Assembly: GCA_904420235.1 (NCBI GenBank)
Contig: CAJFUS010000070.1
Location: forward strand, 1 to 9,533
Reading direction: 5' to 3'
From: Candidatus Neoanaerotignum tabaqchaliae
Lineage (GTDB): Bacteria; Bacillota; Clostridia; Lachnospirales; Anaerotignaceae
Length of the DNA: 9,533 nt
Shown: positions 1 to 5,774 of the stretch, in pieces
How positions within the stretch are numbered: position 1 is the stretch's first letter
Layout of the letters: each line of letters begins with the position of its first letter
Made by a program: the position numbers and the translations under genes
The notes under the pieces: generated by a model
The model's database searches: none
What the model was told of the DNA's origin: nothing
Seen by the model: the letters and a program-made list of their open reading frames with translations, nothing else

Positions 1-1340
1 GATACGTCATAGCTTAAAGCTTCTCCTGCGTTAAGCATTCCTCCTGTCGATACCAAACCGTTAAGGGTATCCATTTTTTTAGCCGAGCCAAGAACTATAT
101 CCTTAACGTCTTTAAGTGTTATATCTTCATAATATGAATATACCATAGCGCATACGGCCGAAACCATTGGAGCTGCCATTGACGTTCCCGTCATATATCC
201 GTATGAGCCGGGCGTGGTGCTTAATATGTAATTCCCTGGAGCGGCTATATCAACGGCAGATACTCCATAATTTGAACTGGAATCCAATGTTCCGTCGGAT
301 TTTATATTGGCTACTGTTATAATATTCTCCAGATTGTATGCTCCCGGGTATATAGGGCTTATGTCAACGTTTCTGCCCACCATATTATATCCGTCCCCAT
401 TTCCGGCAGCTATAACAAACAGCATTCCGCTTTTGGCTATGGCCTTATAAAGGGATGGGTCGTTGGCCGTTGTGCCAAGGCTTAAATTGCATATAACGGC
501 TCCATTATCTTCAGCATACTCTATGGCCTTTATTATTGAGTATGTGCTGCCAACACCATTTTCGCCGCCTAAAGCTTTTAGAGACATTATTTTTACGTTT
601 GTTCCCGAGGCTATTCCGGCTATTCCAACACCGTTGTCTTTAGTGGCCAATATGGTTCCGGCACAATGAGTGCCGTGAGAATCCTCATTGGAGCTTATAA
701 AAACCTGATTGTTATTATTATAAAAATTCCAGCCATACATATCGTCAACATATCCGTTGCCATCGTCGTCAATACCGTTTCCGGCAATTTCTTCCGAGTT
801 AATCCACATGGCGTTTCCCAAATCCTCATGGCTGTAGTCAATTCCAGTGTCTATTATGGCTATAACGGCCCTTCTTCCGCCGTTATATATTTTCCAAGCT
901 TCCTCAGCGTTAATGTCAACTCCGCTTACGGCCTTTGTATATAAATTATCGTTTGAAACGGCAAGAAACGGCGTATTTATAATGGGTATGACGCTCTCAT
1001 TTCGAGATACAAAACTGCCGTCGTTGTAAAGAGCCCATTGTTTATAAAAAAGTTCGTCATTAACGGCCGCGGTATTTTGATATGTATAATTAGGCTGAAC
1101 AATGCTCACTGTTGGATTTTCTCGCAGGGCCGATATTCCACTTTTAAGCTGTTCCTTAGAGCTATATTCTATTTTTTCAACAGTTCCGTCTGAATAAGAA
1201 ACTACGGCTTCATTACTTTCATATAAAGATAAATCATCTATTATAACTCTTTCTTCGCTGTTAACATTTTCGGCAAAAGCCGGAACCGTCCATACTGAAA
1301 ATAGGGCTAAAGCTAATATGTATGTAAAAATTTTTTTCAT
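1..1340 (-). CDS. Secreted subtilisin-like serine protease (peptidase S8), C-terminus cut off by window edge
   Basis: This gene encodes an exported endopeptidase of the subtilase family; 446 codons are visible and the 3' end lies outside the window. Residues 1-23 form a signal peptide: MKK, a hydrophobic core, then AFA before Glu24. Residues 24 to about 140 look like an inhibitor-type propeptide, including the segment ENPTVSIVQPNY. The catalytic triad is complete: Asp164 (IAIIDTGID), His222 (DSHGTHCAG) and Ser387 (GTSMAAP). Asn314 (AAGNG) is the oxyanion-hole residue. An Asp/Gly/Asn-rich loop, GIDDDGNGYVDD, starts near residue 190; such loops often bind calcium in this family. The start at 1340 is supported by AGGTG at 1353-1349, 8 bases upstream, and by the signal peptide that follows. 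The gene diverges from the tRNA. The substrate is unknown, and a C-terminal cell-wall or repeat domain cannot be excluded because the end is missing. Confidence 0.95.
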   Translation of the reverse strand, partial: MKKIFTYILALALFSVWTVPAFAENVNSEERVIIDDLSLYESNEAVVSYSDGTVEKIEYSSKEQLKSGISALRENPTVSIVQPNYTYQNTAAVNDELFYKQWALYNDGSFVSRNESVIPIINTPFLAVSNDNLYTKAVSGVDINAEEAWKIYNGGRRAVIAIIDTGIDYSHEDLGNAMWINSEEIAGNGIDDDGNGYVDDMYGWNFYNNNNQVFISSNEDSHGTHCAGTILATKDNGVGIAGIASGTNVKIMSLKALGGENGVGSTYSIIKAIEYAEDNGAVICNLSLGTTANDPSLYKAIAKSGMLFVIAAGNGDGYNMVGRNVDISPIYPGAYNLENIITVANIKSDGTLDSSSNYGVSAVDIAAPGNYILSTTPGSYGYMTGTSMAAPMVSAVCAMVYSYYEDITLKDVKDIVLGSAKKMDTLNGLVSTGGMLNAGEALSYDV

Positions 1341-1504
1341 AAACCCCACACCTGTTATTGTTTTTTATTTTAATTATACACTAATATAATACAATTAATT
1401 TGTAAAAAATAAGTGAATATAAAATTAAATTTGTGCTACAATAGCATTATGTTTTTATATTGATATATTTTGTAAATAATGTTAAATTTTTTTTAAGAAA
1501 TTTG
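1341..1504. other. AT-rich spacer between protease and tRNA
   Basis: This spacer is very AT-rich and contains no gene. On the minus strand TATAAT at 1378-1373 could be the -10 box of the protease, leaving a leader of about 25 bases. The nearest -35-like sequence, TTACAA at 1405-1400, is 21 bases away, which is too far for a standard promoter, so this assignment is weak. I see no convincing hairpin here. Confidence 0.3.
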
Positions 1505-1533
1505 TTGACAAAAAAAATACTGTGTGATAATAT
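1505..1533 (+). promoter_or_regulatory. Promoter of the tRNA-Lys gene
   Basis: A perfect -35 box TTGACA (1505-1510) is followed 17 bases later by TAATAT (1528-1533). An overlapping reading is GATAAT (1526-1531) with an upstream TG, an extended -10, at 15-base spacing. Initiation would fall near 1540, about 20 bases before the mature tRNA, which suits a short 5' leader removed by RNase P. Confidence 0.75.
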
Positions 1534-1561
1534 ATTCCTTGCGTTAAAGAGAAACGTCTAT

Positions 1562-1634
1562 GCGCCTTTAGCTCAGTTGGTAGAGCAGATGACTCTTAAT
1601 CATAAGGTCCAGGGTTCGAGTCCCTGAAGGCGCA
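1562..1634 (+). tRNA. tRNA-Lys, anticodon CTT
   Basis: A 73-base cloverleaf can be drawn completely. The acceptor stem is GCGCCTT (1562-1568) with AAGGCGC (1627-1633), and A1634 is the discriminator base. The D stem is GCTC/GAGC (1571-1574, 1583-1586). The anticodon stem is 1588-1592 with 1600-1604, and the loop CTCTTAA places CTT at 1595-1597, which reads AAG lysine codons. The T stem is CAGGG/CCCTG (1610-1614, 1622-1626) around TTCGAGT. The first anticodon-stem pair (G1588 with A1604) is a mismatch. CCA is not encoded. A run of six T follows at 1641-1646 without a strong hairpin, so some read-through into the downstream riboswitch is possible. Confidence 0.97.
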
Positions 1635-1703
1635 TCTGTCTTTTTTGACTATAAAAGCGGTATTTTGTGTGCCTGTTCACATGGGGTACCGTTTTATTTT
1701 TAA

Positions 1704-1709
1704 GATAAT
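1704..1709 (+). promoter_or_regulatory. Possible -10 box for the riboswitch-antiporter transcript
   Basis: GATAAT at 1704-1709 would place the transcription start at about 1715-1717, exactly at the GGG that begins stem P1 of the riboswitch. No good -35 box sits at the right distance; TTCACA at 1676-1681 is 22 bases away. The location is attractive but the motif is weak, and read-through from the tRNA promoter is the alternative. Confidence 0.35.
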
Positions 1710-1713
1710 AAAT

Positions 1714-1773
1714 TGGGAATGAGGCTCTCCCGTGGATTTTTCCAAAACCGCCATTTAAGGCTGATGGCTTCTG
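1714..1773 (+). promoter_or_regulatory. Fluoride riboswitch aptamer (crcB motif)
   Basis: This is the RNA sensor for fluoride that controls the antiporter gene downstream. P1 is GGGA (1715-1718) with TCCC (1728-1731), extended by a U-G pair (1714-1732). The P1 loop holds ATGAGGC (1719-1725). Its GAGGC (1721-1725) pairs with GCTTC (1767-1771) as the pseudoknot, with one G-U pair. P3 is GCC (1750-1752) with GGC (1759-1761), preceded by the conserved AAAC. The element GGCTGATGGC (1759-1768) matches my recollection of the Thermotoga petrophila aptamer used for crystallography. The two unusual long-range pairs known there correspond to A1719-T1762 and A1764-T1772, and all four bases are present. 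A 12-base insertion at 1732-1743 can form a small GGA/TCC hairpin. The assignment rests on motif recognition, not on a covariance-model search. Confidence 0.9.
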
Positions 1774-1809
1774 TGTATAACACAGGGGTTGTCGGCTTTT
1801 TTTATTTTT
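1757..1809 (+). terminator. Riboswitch-controlled intrinsic terminator
   Basis: A 19-bp hairpin pairs 1757-1775 with 1781-1799 around the loop TATAA, followed by T1797-T1803 and a further T run at 1805-1809. Twelve pairs are Watson-Crick and seven are G-U. The 5' arm includes the P3 3' strand, the conserved GCTGATG and the pseudoknot strand of the aptamer. Aptamer and terminator therefore cannot form together. Expected logic: without fluoride the hairpin forms and transcription stops; with fluoride the aptamer is held and RNA polymerase reads on into the antiporter. Confidence 0.9.
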
Positions 1810-1971
1810 AAAATTCAGGCCGCTTTTGAAAATGATAAAGTAACTAATCGTATTTTTCAGCTTATTAATAAAAACAAAACCTTTGTTTTGTGGCCTTTAT
1901 AAGTCAAAAGCACTGTCTGCCGCATCTAATTTATTAATTTAAGAGCATATTATAATTTAAGGAGGAAAACA
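1810..1971 (+). other. Untranslated leader between riboswitch terminator and antiporter
   Basis: About 160 bases separate the terminator from the start codon, with no open reading frame of note. A 7-bp inverted repeat ACAAAAC/GTTTTGT (1874-1880, 1885-1891) could form a weak hairpin. A longer-range 7-bp pairing, AGGCCGC (1817-1823) with GTGGCCT (1890-1896), is also possible; the two share bases 1890-1891. Neither matches a regulator I know. TATAAT at 1951-1956 lies too close to the ribosome binding site to serve as a promoter for this gene. Confidence 0.35.
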
Positions 1972-3150
1972 ATGCTTGCAAGTTTGTCAATAATATTTCT
2001 TTTTGGTATGTTTATGGGTTGGATATTTAAAAACCTGCGTTTGCCGCCTCTTATAGGCATGATAATTGCCGGAATAATAGTAGGACCCTATTCCCTTAAT
2101 ATTTTAAGCGAAACAATGCTTAATATATCGGCAGATTTAAGAAAAATAGCCCTTATTATAATACTTTCACGCGCCGGTCTTTCCCTTGACTTAGAGCAGC
2201 TGAAAAAAGTGGGACGTCCCGCCATTATGATGTGTTTTGTTCCCGCCGCCTTTGAAATGGCCGCCTGCACAATAATTTCTCATTTTGTCCTTAACCTGTC
2301 ATACATAGACTCTGCCATAGTTGGCGCCGTAATAGCCGCTGTTTCGCCAGCCGTTGTTGTTCCAAGAATGATAAAGCTTATAGACGGCAAGTACGGCTCT
2401 AAAAGGGGAATACCGCAAATGATTATGGCTGGTGCCTCTGCCGATGACGTTTTTGTTATAGTAATGTTCACCGCTTTTGTATCGCTTTCACAGGGAGGTA
2501 ATATTTCAGCCTTAAGCTTTATTAAAATACCAATTTCCATATTTTTGGGAATTGCCATAGGAGTTGTTTTCGGAATTATACTTTGCCGCCTTTTCAGTGC
2601 TGTTTCCGTTGGCGCAAGTTCTAAGGTAATAATATATTTAGGCCTCTCTCTTTTTCTCACATCGGCCGAAACTTATCTTGAAAACATAATACCTTTTGCC
2701 TCTCTGCTTTCTGTTATGGCCTGCGGAGCTATAATATACCGTCTTAACCCAAATGACGCGAAGGATATGTCCTCAAAATTCTCGGAGCTTTGGGTTGGAG
2801 CCGAAATTCTGCTTTTTGTACTTCTTGGTTCAGTTGTTGATATAAAGTATGCTGTGGCCTCAGGCATGGCCGTTATTTTAGTAATAATTCTGTCCCTTAT
2901 ATTCAGAATGCTTGGAGTGCAGACATGCCTTATAAAAACCAGCCTCAATCGAAAAGAAAGGCTGTTTACTTCCCTATCCTACATTCCAAAGGCAACCGTA
3001 CAGGCGGCCATAGGTTCTGTGCCCCTTTCAATGGGCCTTAGCTGCGGAAAAACAGTACTTACTGTTGCTGTTACGGCTATAATATTAACAGCTCCCATAG
3101 GCGCTATACTTATTGATAAAACATATAAAGTTCTTCTTAAAAAAGACTAA
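1972..3150 (+). CDS. Cation:proton antiporter, CPA2/NHA (SLC9B-like) type, under fluoride riboswitch control
   Basis: This is a 392-aa polytopic inner-membrane protein of the Na+/H+ exchanger fold, with roughly 11-13 hydrophobic segments. RLPPLIGMIIAGIIVGP (23-39) is the typical first conserved helix. AAVSPAVVVP (122-131) fits the broken helix of the transport core. The ion-binding pair Asp158-Asp159 lies in AGASADDVF, the DD motif of electrogenic CPA2 exchangers. IPKATVQAAIG (338-348) carries the conserved Lys340 seen in the NHA/SLC9B group, and SRAGLSLD (66-73) also fits that group. The start is fixed by AAGGAGG (1959-1965), 6 bases upstream. It stands alone between the riboswitch and two terminators. 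Antiporters of this superfamily are among the known classes of fluoride-riboswitch genes. Whether this one moves Na+, H+ or fluoride cannot be told from sequence. Confidence 0.92.
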   Translation: MLASLSIIFLFGMFMGWIFKNLRLPPLIGMIIAGIIVGPYSLNILSETMLNISADLRKIALIIILSRAGLSLDLEQLKKVGRPAIMMCFVPAAFEMAACTIISHFVLNLSYIDSAIVGAVIAAVSPAVVVPRMIKLIDGKYGSKRGIPQMIMAGASADDVFVIVMFTAFVSLSQGGNISALSFIKIPISIFLGIAIGVVFGIILCRLFSAVSVGASSKVIIYLGLSLFLTSAETYLENIIPFASLLSVMACGAIIYRLNPNDAKDMSSKFSELWVGAEILLFVLLGSVVDIKYAVASGMAVILVIILSLIFRMLGVQTCLIKTSLNRKERLFTSLSYIPKATVQAAIGSVPLSMGLSCGKTVLTVAVTAIILTAPIGAILIDKTYKVLLKKD

Positions 3151-3172
3151 ACTGAAAAAGCAAATAAACTTA

Positions 3173-3203
3173 AAGGTCGACGCTCAAATCGGCCTTATTT
3201 TTT
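3173..3203 (+). terminator. Intrinsic terminator of the antiporter gene
   Basis: AAGGTCGA (3173-3180) pairs with TCGGCCTT (3189-3196), eight pairs including one U-G, around an 8-base loop. Six T follow at 3198-3203. It lies 22 bases after the antiporter stop codon. Confidence 0.8.
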
Positions 3204-3214
3204 ATGTAAACGTG

Positions 3215-3244
3215 AAAAGTCCCTGTGGGGTGACAGGGACTTTT
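3215..3244. terminator. Second, perfect 12-bp hairpin (possible bidirectional terminator)
   Basis: AAAAGTCCCTGT (3215-3226) and ACAGGGACTTTT (3233-3244) are perfect inverted repeats around GGGGTG. The arms carry A4 and T4 on the outside, so the structure can act on either strand. It stands 11 bases behind the first terminator and would isolate the antiporter from the MarR-ABC operon. Confidence 0.75.
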
Positions 3245-3436
3245 CTTTCCTTGGGGAAGGATGGTATTATGAATTGCTTTTTAGGGGTTTATTTCTTATT
3301 GGGGGTTGTAAGAGCTCTCTCATCTCTTACAAGTCATATTATGCCCTAAAATTGTTAATCTCATATTTATAATTTGTAAACATTTTGTGAATACATTATT
3401 ATATTAGGATTAAGAAAACAGCGTTTAAAAATACTG
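3245..3436. other. Spacer with inverted repeat and a doubtful 26-codon ORF
   Basis: The gene-free stretch 3151-3532 holds the two terminators, this spacer and the marR promoter. Within the spacer, TTGTAAGAG (3306-3314) and CTCTTACAA (3324-3332) form a perfect 9-bp inverted repeat without a T tract. An ATG at 3269 opens a 26-codon frame ending at 3349, with AAGG (3257-3260) 8 bases upstream. That AAGG is itself the 3' arm of a TCCTT/AAGGA hairpin (3248-3252, 3257-3261). I see no promoter for it, so I do not call a gene. Confidence 0.3.
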
Positions 3437-3464
3437 TTGACAATATAAAAATTATTGCTATAAT
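3437..3464 (+). promoter_or_regulatory. Consensus promoter of the marR-ABC operon
   Basis: TTGACA (3437-3442) and TATAAT (3459-3464) both match the sigma-70/SigA consensus fully, with 16-base spacing. A TGC immediately before the -10 box makes it an extended -10. Initiation should fall near 3470-3472, at the left edge of the palindrome. Such a strong promoter fits a transcription unit normally held in check by a repressor. Confidence 0.9.
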
Positions 3465-3468
3465 ATTC

Positions 3469-3494
3469 AATAATGTTAGTTAACTAACATTATT
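3469..3494. promoter_or_regulatory. Perfect 26-bp palindrome, likely MarR operator
   Basis: Bases 3469-3481 are the exact reverse complement of 3482-3494, with core GTTAGTTAACTAAC. Length and symmetry fit a site for a winged-helix dimer of the MarR family, whose operators are commonly TTAG/CTAA-type palindromes. It starts 5 bases after the -10 box and covers about +1 to +24, so a bound dimer would block initiation or early elongation. The regulator encoded just downstream is the obvious candidate, giving autorepression. Confidence 0.85.
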
Positions 3495-3532
3495 ATGTTC
3501 ACTTTTGTCAATCGAAAGGAGTGTGATGCCAA

Positions 3533-3964
3533 ATGGATAAAGAACGTTTTGTAGGCCACAGAATGCGTGAGCTTTTTAATCTTATGAACAGAGAAAGATT
3601 TAAAAACGGCGTATCTGACAACCTTACAATGATACAAAGCTGGATAATAGAGTATATTATTGAAAATAAAGACAGGGACATATTTCAAAAAGATATAGAA
3701 TCCAAATTTATGATGCGCCGGTCAACCGCATCTGCCGCCCTTTCGCTTATGGAAAAAAACGGGCTTATATACAGGGTTCCCGTTGATTATGACGCTCGGC
3801 TCAAAAAAATATGTATAACCCCCATAGCAGAGGAACTGCAAAAAGCTATAAATGATAAAATAATCCAGTTTGAGGCTAAGCTTACAAACGGAATATCCAA
3901 TGACGAGCTTAACGCATTTTTTTCTGTTATTGACAAAATGAAACACAATATATTGGACACGTGA
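3533..3964 (+). CDS. MarR-family transcriptional regulator
   Basis: This encodes a 143-aa dimeric winged-helix DNA-binding protein of usual MarR length. The helix-turn-helix spans about 49-79 (from DIFQKDIESKF to LMEKNGLI). The wing follows at about 80-96, with the characteristic Asp87-x-Arg89 in VDYDARLKK. Flanking helices 1-40 and 98-141 would form the dimer interface. The start is set by an in-frame stop at 3524-3526. AAGGAG (3516-3521) lies 11 bases upstream, longer than usual, while a closer ATG at 3526 opens only a 4-codon frame. The gene is first in an operon with two ABC exporter genes, 76 bases before the first. MarR proteins in this position usually repress their own operon until a ligand, often the exported compound, releases them. 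The ligand is unknown. Confidence 0.93.
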   Translation: MDKERFVGHRMRELFNLMNRERFKNGVSDNLTMIQSWIIEYIIENKDRDIFQKDIESKFMMRRSTASAALSLMEKNGLIYRVPVDYDARLKKICITPIAEELQKAINDKIIQFEAKLTNGISNDELNAFFSVIDKMKHNILDT

Positions 3965-4040
3965 CTTAACTGCAATATTAAAATAATTCATAACATTAAT
4001 TTGTCACGCTGTTCGAAAAATCATTTAAGGAGGCTTAAAA

Positions 4041-5774
4041 ATGCTTAAAAGACTTTCACTATGTATAAGGCAATACAAAAAAGCGTCAATACTGGCCCCC
4101 ATATTCGTTACTCTTGAGGTAGTAATGGAGGTGCTTATTCCAGCCATAATGGCCGTACTTATAGACACGGGCATAGAGGCCGGAGACATGGCTGCAATAA
4201 AACGCATAGGCCTTATACTTATAATAGCCTGTGTTATTTCTCTTGTTTGCGGAGCTTTATCCGGAACATACGCCGCCATAGCGTCAACAGGCTTTGCCGC
4301 CAATATAAGAAAGGATATGTTTTATAATGTGCAGAAATTCTCATTCTCAAACATAGATAAATTCTCCACATCAAGTATAGTTACACGACTTACAACAGAT
4401 GTAACCAACATACAAAACGCCTATCAAATGGTTGTGCGTATAGCTGTGCGCTGTCCTGTTATGCTTATTTTAGCCCTTGTAATGGCATTTGGCGTTAATG
4501 TAAGACTTTCTCTTATATTTCTCGGGGCTATGCCTATACTTGGAATAGGACTTTATTTCATAATGACAAGGGCGCACCCTATATTCGAGAAAATGTTCAA
4601 ATTTTACGACAAGCTTAACCTTGTCGTTCAAGAAAACCTTAGAGGCATGAGAGTAGTAAAATCCTTTGTTCGCGAGGACTTTGAGGAAAATAAATTTAAA
4701 GACGTATCAAATGATATTTATAAAAGCTCAACAATGGCTGAAAAACTTCTTCAGCTCAACATGCCTCTTATGCAGTTTGCCATGTACGGATGTATGCTGC
4801 TTATAGCGTGGTTCGGCTCAAAGCTTATATTCGGCGGAAGCATGACGACAGGCGCTCTTATGAGCATGTTCTCATACGCCGCTCAAATTCTTATGAGCCT
4901 TATGATGCTTTCAATGGTTTTTGTAATGATTACAATGTCAAAGGCATCTGTTGAAAGGGTATGCGAAATACTTGACGAGAAAAGTGACCTTGCCAACTGC
5001 GAAAACCCTATATACAATGTTCCCGACGGAAGCATAAAATTTGAAAACGTGTCATTTGCCTATTCTCATGAGGGTCATACAGGAGCCCCTGTTTTGGACA
5101 ATATAAACTTAGACATAAAGTCGGGCGAAACAATAGGAATAATAGGCGGCACAGGAAGCTCAAAATCAAGCCTTGTTCAGCTTATACCTCGCCTTTTTGA
5201 CGCAACGGAAGGCTGTGTTAAGGTTGGCGGCATAGACGTAAGAAAATATGACATTGAAACCCTTAGAGAGGCTGTGTCCATGGTTTTGCAGAAAAACGAG
5301 CTTTTTTCTGGAACCATAAAAGATAACCTTCGCTGGGGCAACGAAAAGGCCACCGATGAGGAAATAGTTAAGGTATGCAAGCAGGCTCAGGCAGACGGAT
5401 TTATAATGGAGTTTCCAGACAAATACGACACATATATAGAGCAAGGCGGAAGCAACGTGTCCGGAGGGCAAAAGCAAAGGCTGTGCATAGCAAGGGCTCT
5501 TCTTAAAAAGCCTAAAATACTTATACTTGACGACTCCACCAGCGCAGTTGACACCAAAACCGACGCCCTCATAAGAAAGGCTTTTGCCGAAGAAATACCG
5601 GATACCACAAAAATAATAATAGCTCAAAGGATTTCCTCTGTTCAGGACTCCGACAGGATACTTATACTTGACAACGGAAAAATAAACGCCTTTGGAACTC
5701 ATGATGAGCTGCTTAAAAACAACGACATTTACAGAGAGCTTTATAACTCTCAGATGAAAGGCGGTGAGGAGTAA
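4041..5774 (+). CDS. ABC exporter half-transporter, degenerate-site subunit (heterodimer partner 1)
   Basis: This 577-aa protein has an N-terminal six-helix ABC exporter membrane domain (about 1-310) and a nucleotide-binding domain (about 331-577). Walker A is GGTGSSKSS (369-377, Lys375), with Ser374 in place of the third glycine. The Q-loop Gln is 417, the signature VSGGQ (473-477) is canonical, and Walker B is ILILDD (493-498). The usual catalytic Glu is Asp498 and the switch His is Gln529 (IIAQRISS). Such changes mark the non-hydrolysing site of heterodimeric exporters such as TM287, LmrC or BmrC. Its intact signature should complete the active site of the partner encoded next. AAGGAGG (4027-4033) sits 7 bases before the start. 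The substrate cannot be read from sequence; drugs, lipids or peptides are all possible. Confidence 0.95.
   Translation: MLKRLSLCIRQYKKASILAPIFVTLEVVMEVLIPAIMAVLIDTGIEAGDMAAIKRIGLILIIACVISLVCGALSGTYAAIASTGFAANIRKDMFYNVQKFSFSNIDKFSTSSIVTRLTTDVTNIQNAYQMVVRIAVRCPVMLILALVMAFGVNVRLSLIFLGAMPILGIGLYFIMTRAHPIFEKMFKFYDKLNLVVQENLRGMRVVKSFVREDFEENKFKDVSNDIYKSSTMAEKLLQLNMPLMQFAMYGCMLLIAWFGSKLIFGGSMTTGALMSMFSYAAQILMSLMMLSMVFVMITMSKASVERVCEILDEKSDLANCENPIYNVPDGSIKFENVSFAYSHEGHTGAPVLDNINLDIKSGETIGIIGGTGSSKSSLVQLIPRLFDATEGCVKVGGIDVRKYDIETLREAVSMVLQKNELFSGTIKDNLRWGNEKATDEEIVKVCKQAQADGFIMEFPDKYDTYIEQGGSNVSGGQKQRLCIARALLKKPKILILDDSTSAVDTKTDALIRKAFAEEIPDTTKIIIAQRISSVQDSDRILILDNGKINAFGTHDELLKNNDIYRELYNSQMKGGEE

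Noticed and set aside
463..1029. Three plus-strand open frames opposite the protease
   Set aside because: They lie antisense to a protease frame with a full catalytic triad and signal peptide, and they show no family motif or ribosome binding site of their own.
1434..1442. Plus-strand extended -10 (TGC-TACAAT) upstream of the tRNA
   Set aside because: There is no -35 box at a usable distance, and a much better promoter lies at 1505-1533.
1562..1634. tRNA-Lys 3' end as an integration (att) site
   Set aside because: I found no second copy of the tRNA 3' end in the window and no integrase. The short match GTCCCTG at 3219-3225 is only 7 bases and belongs to a terminator stem.
3113..3349. 78-codon plus-strand frame overlapping the end of the antiporter
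   Set aside because: It crosses both terminator hairpins and starts within the antiporter gene without its own ribosome binding site. Only the last 26 codons merit a remark, listed as a finding.
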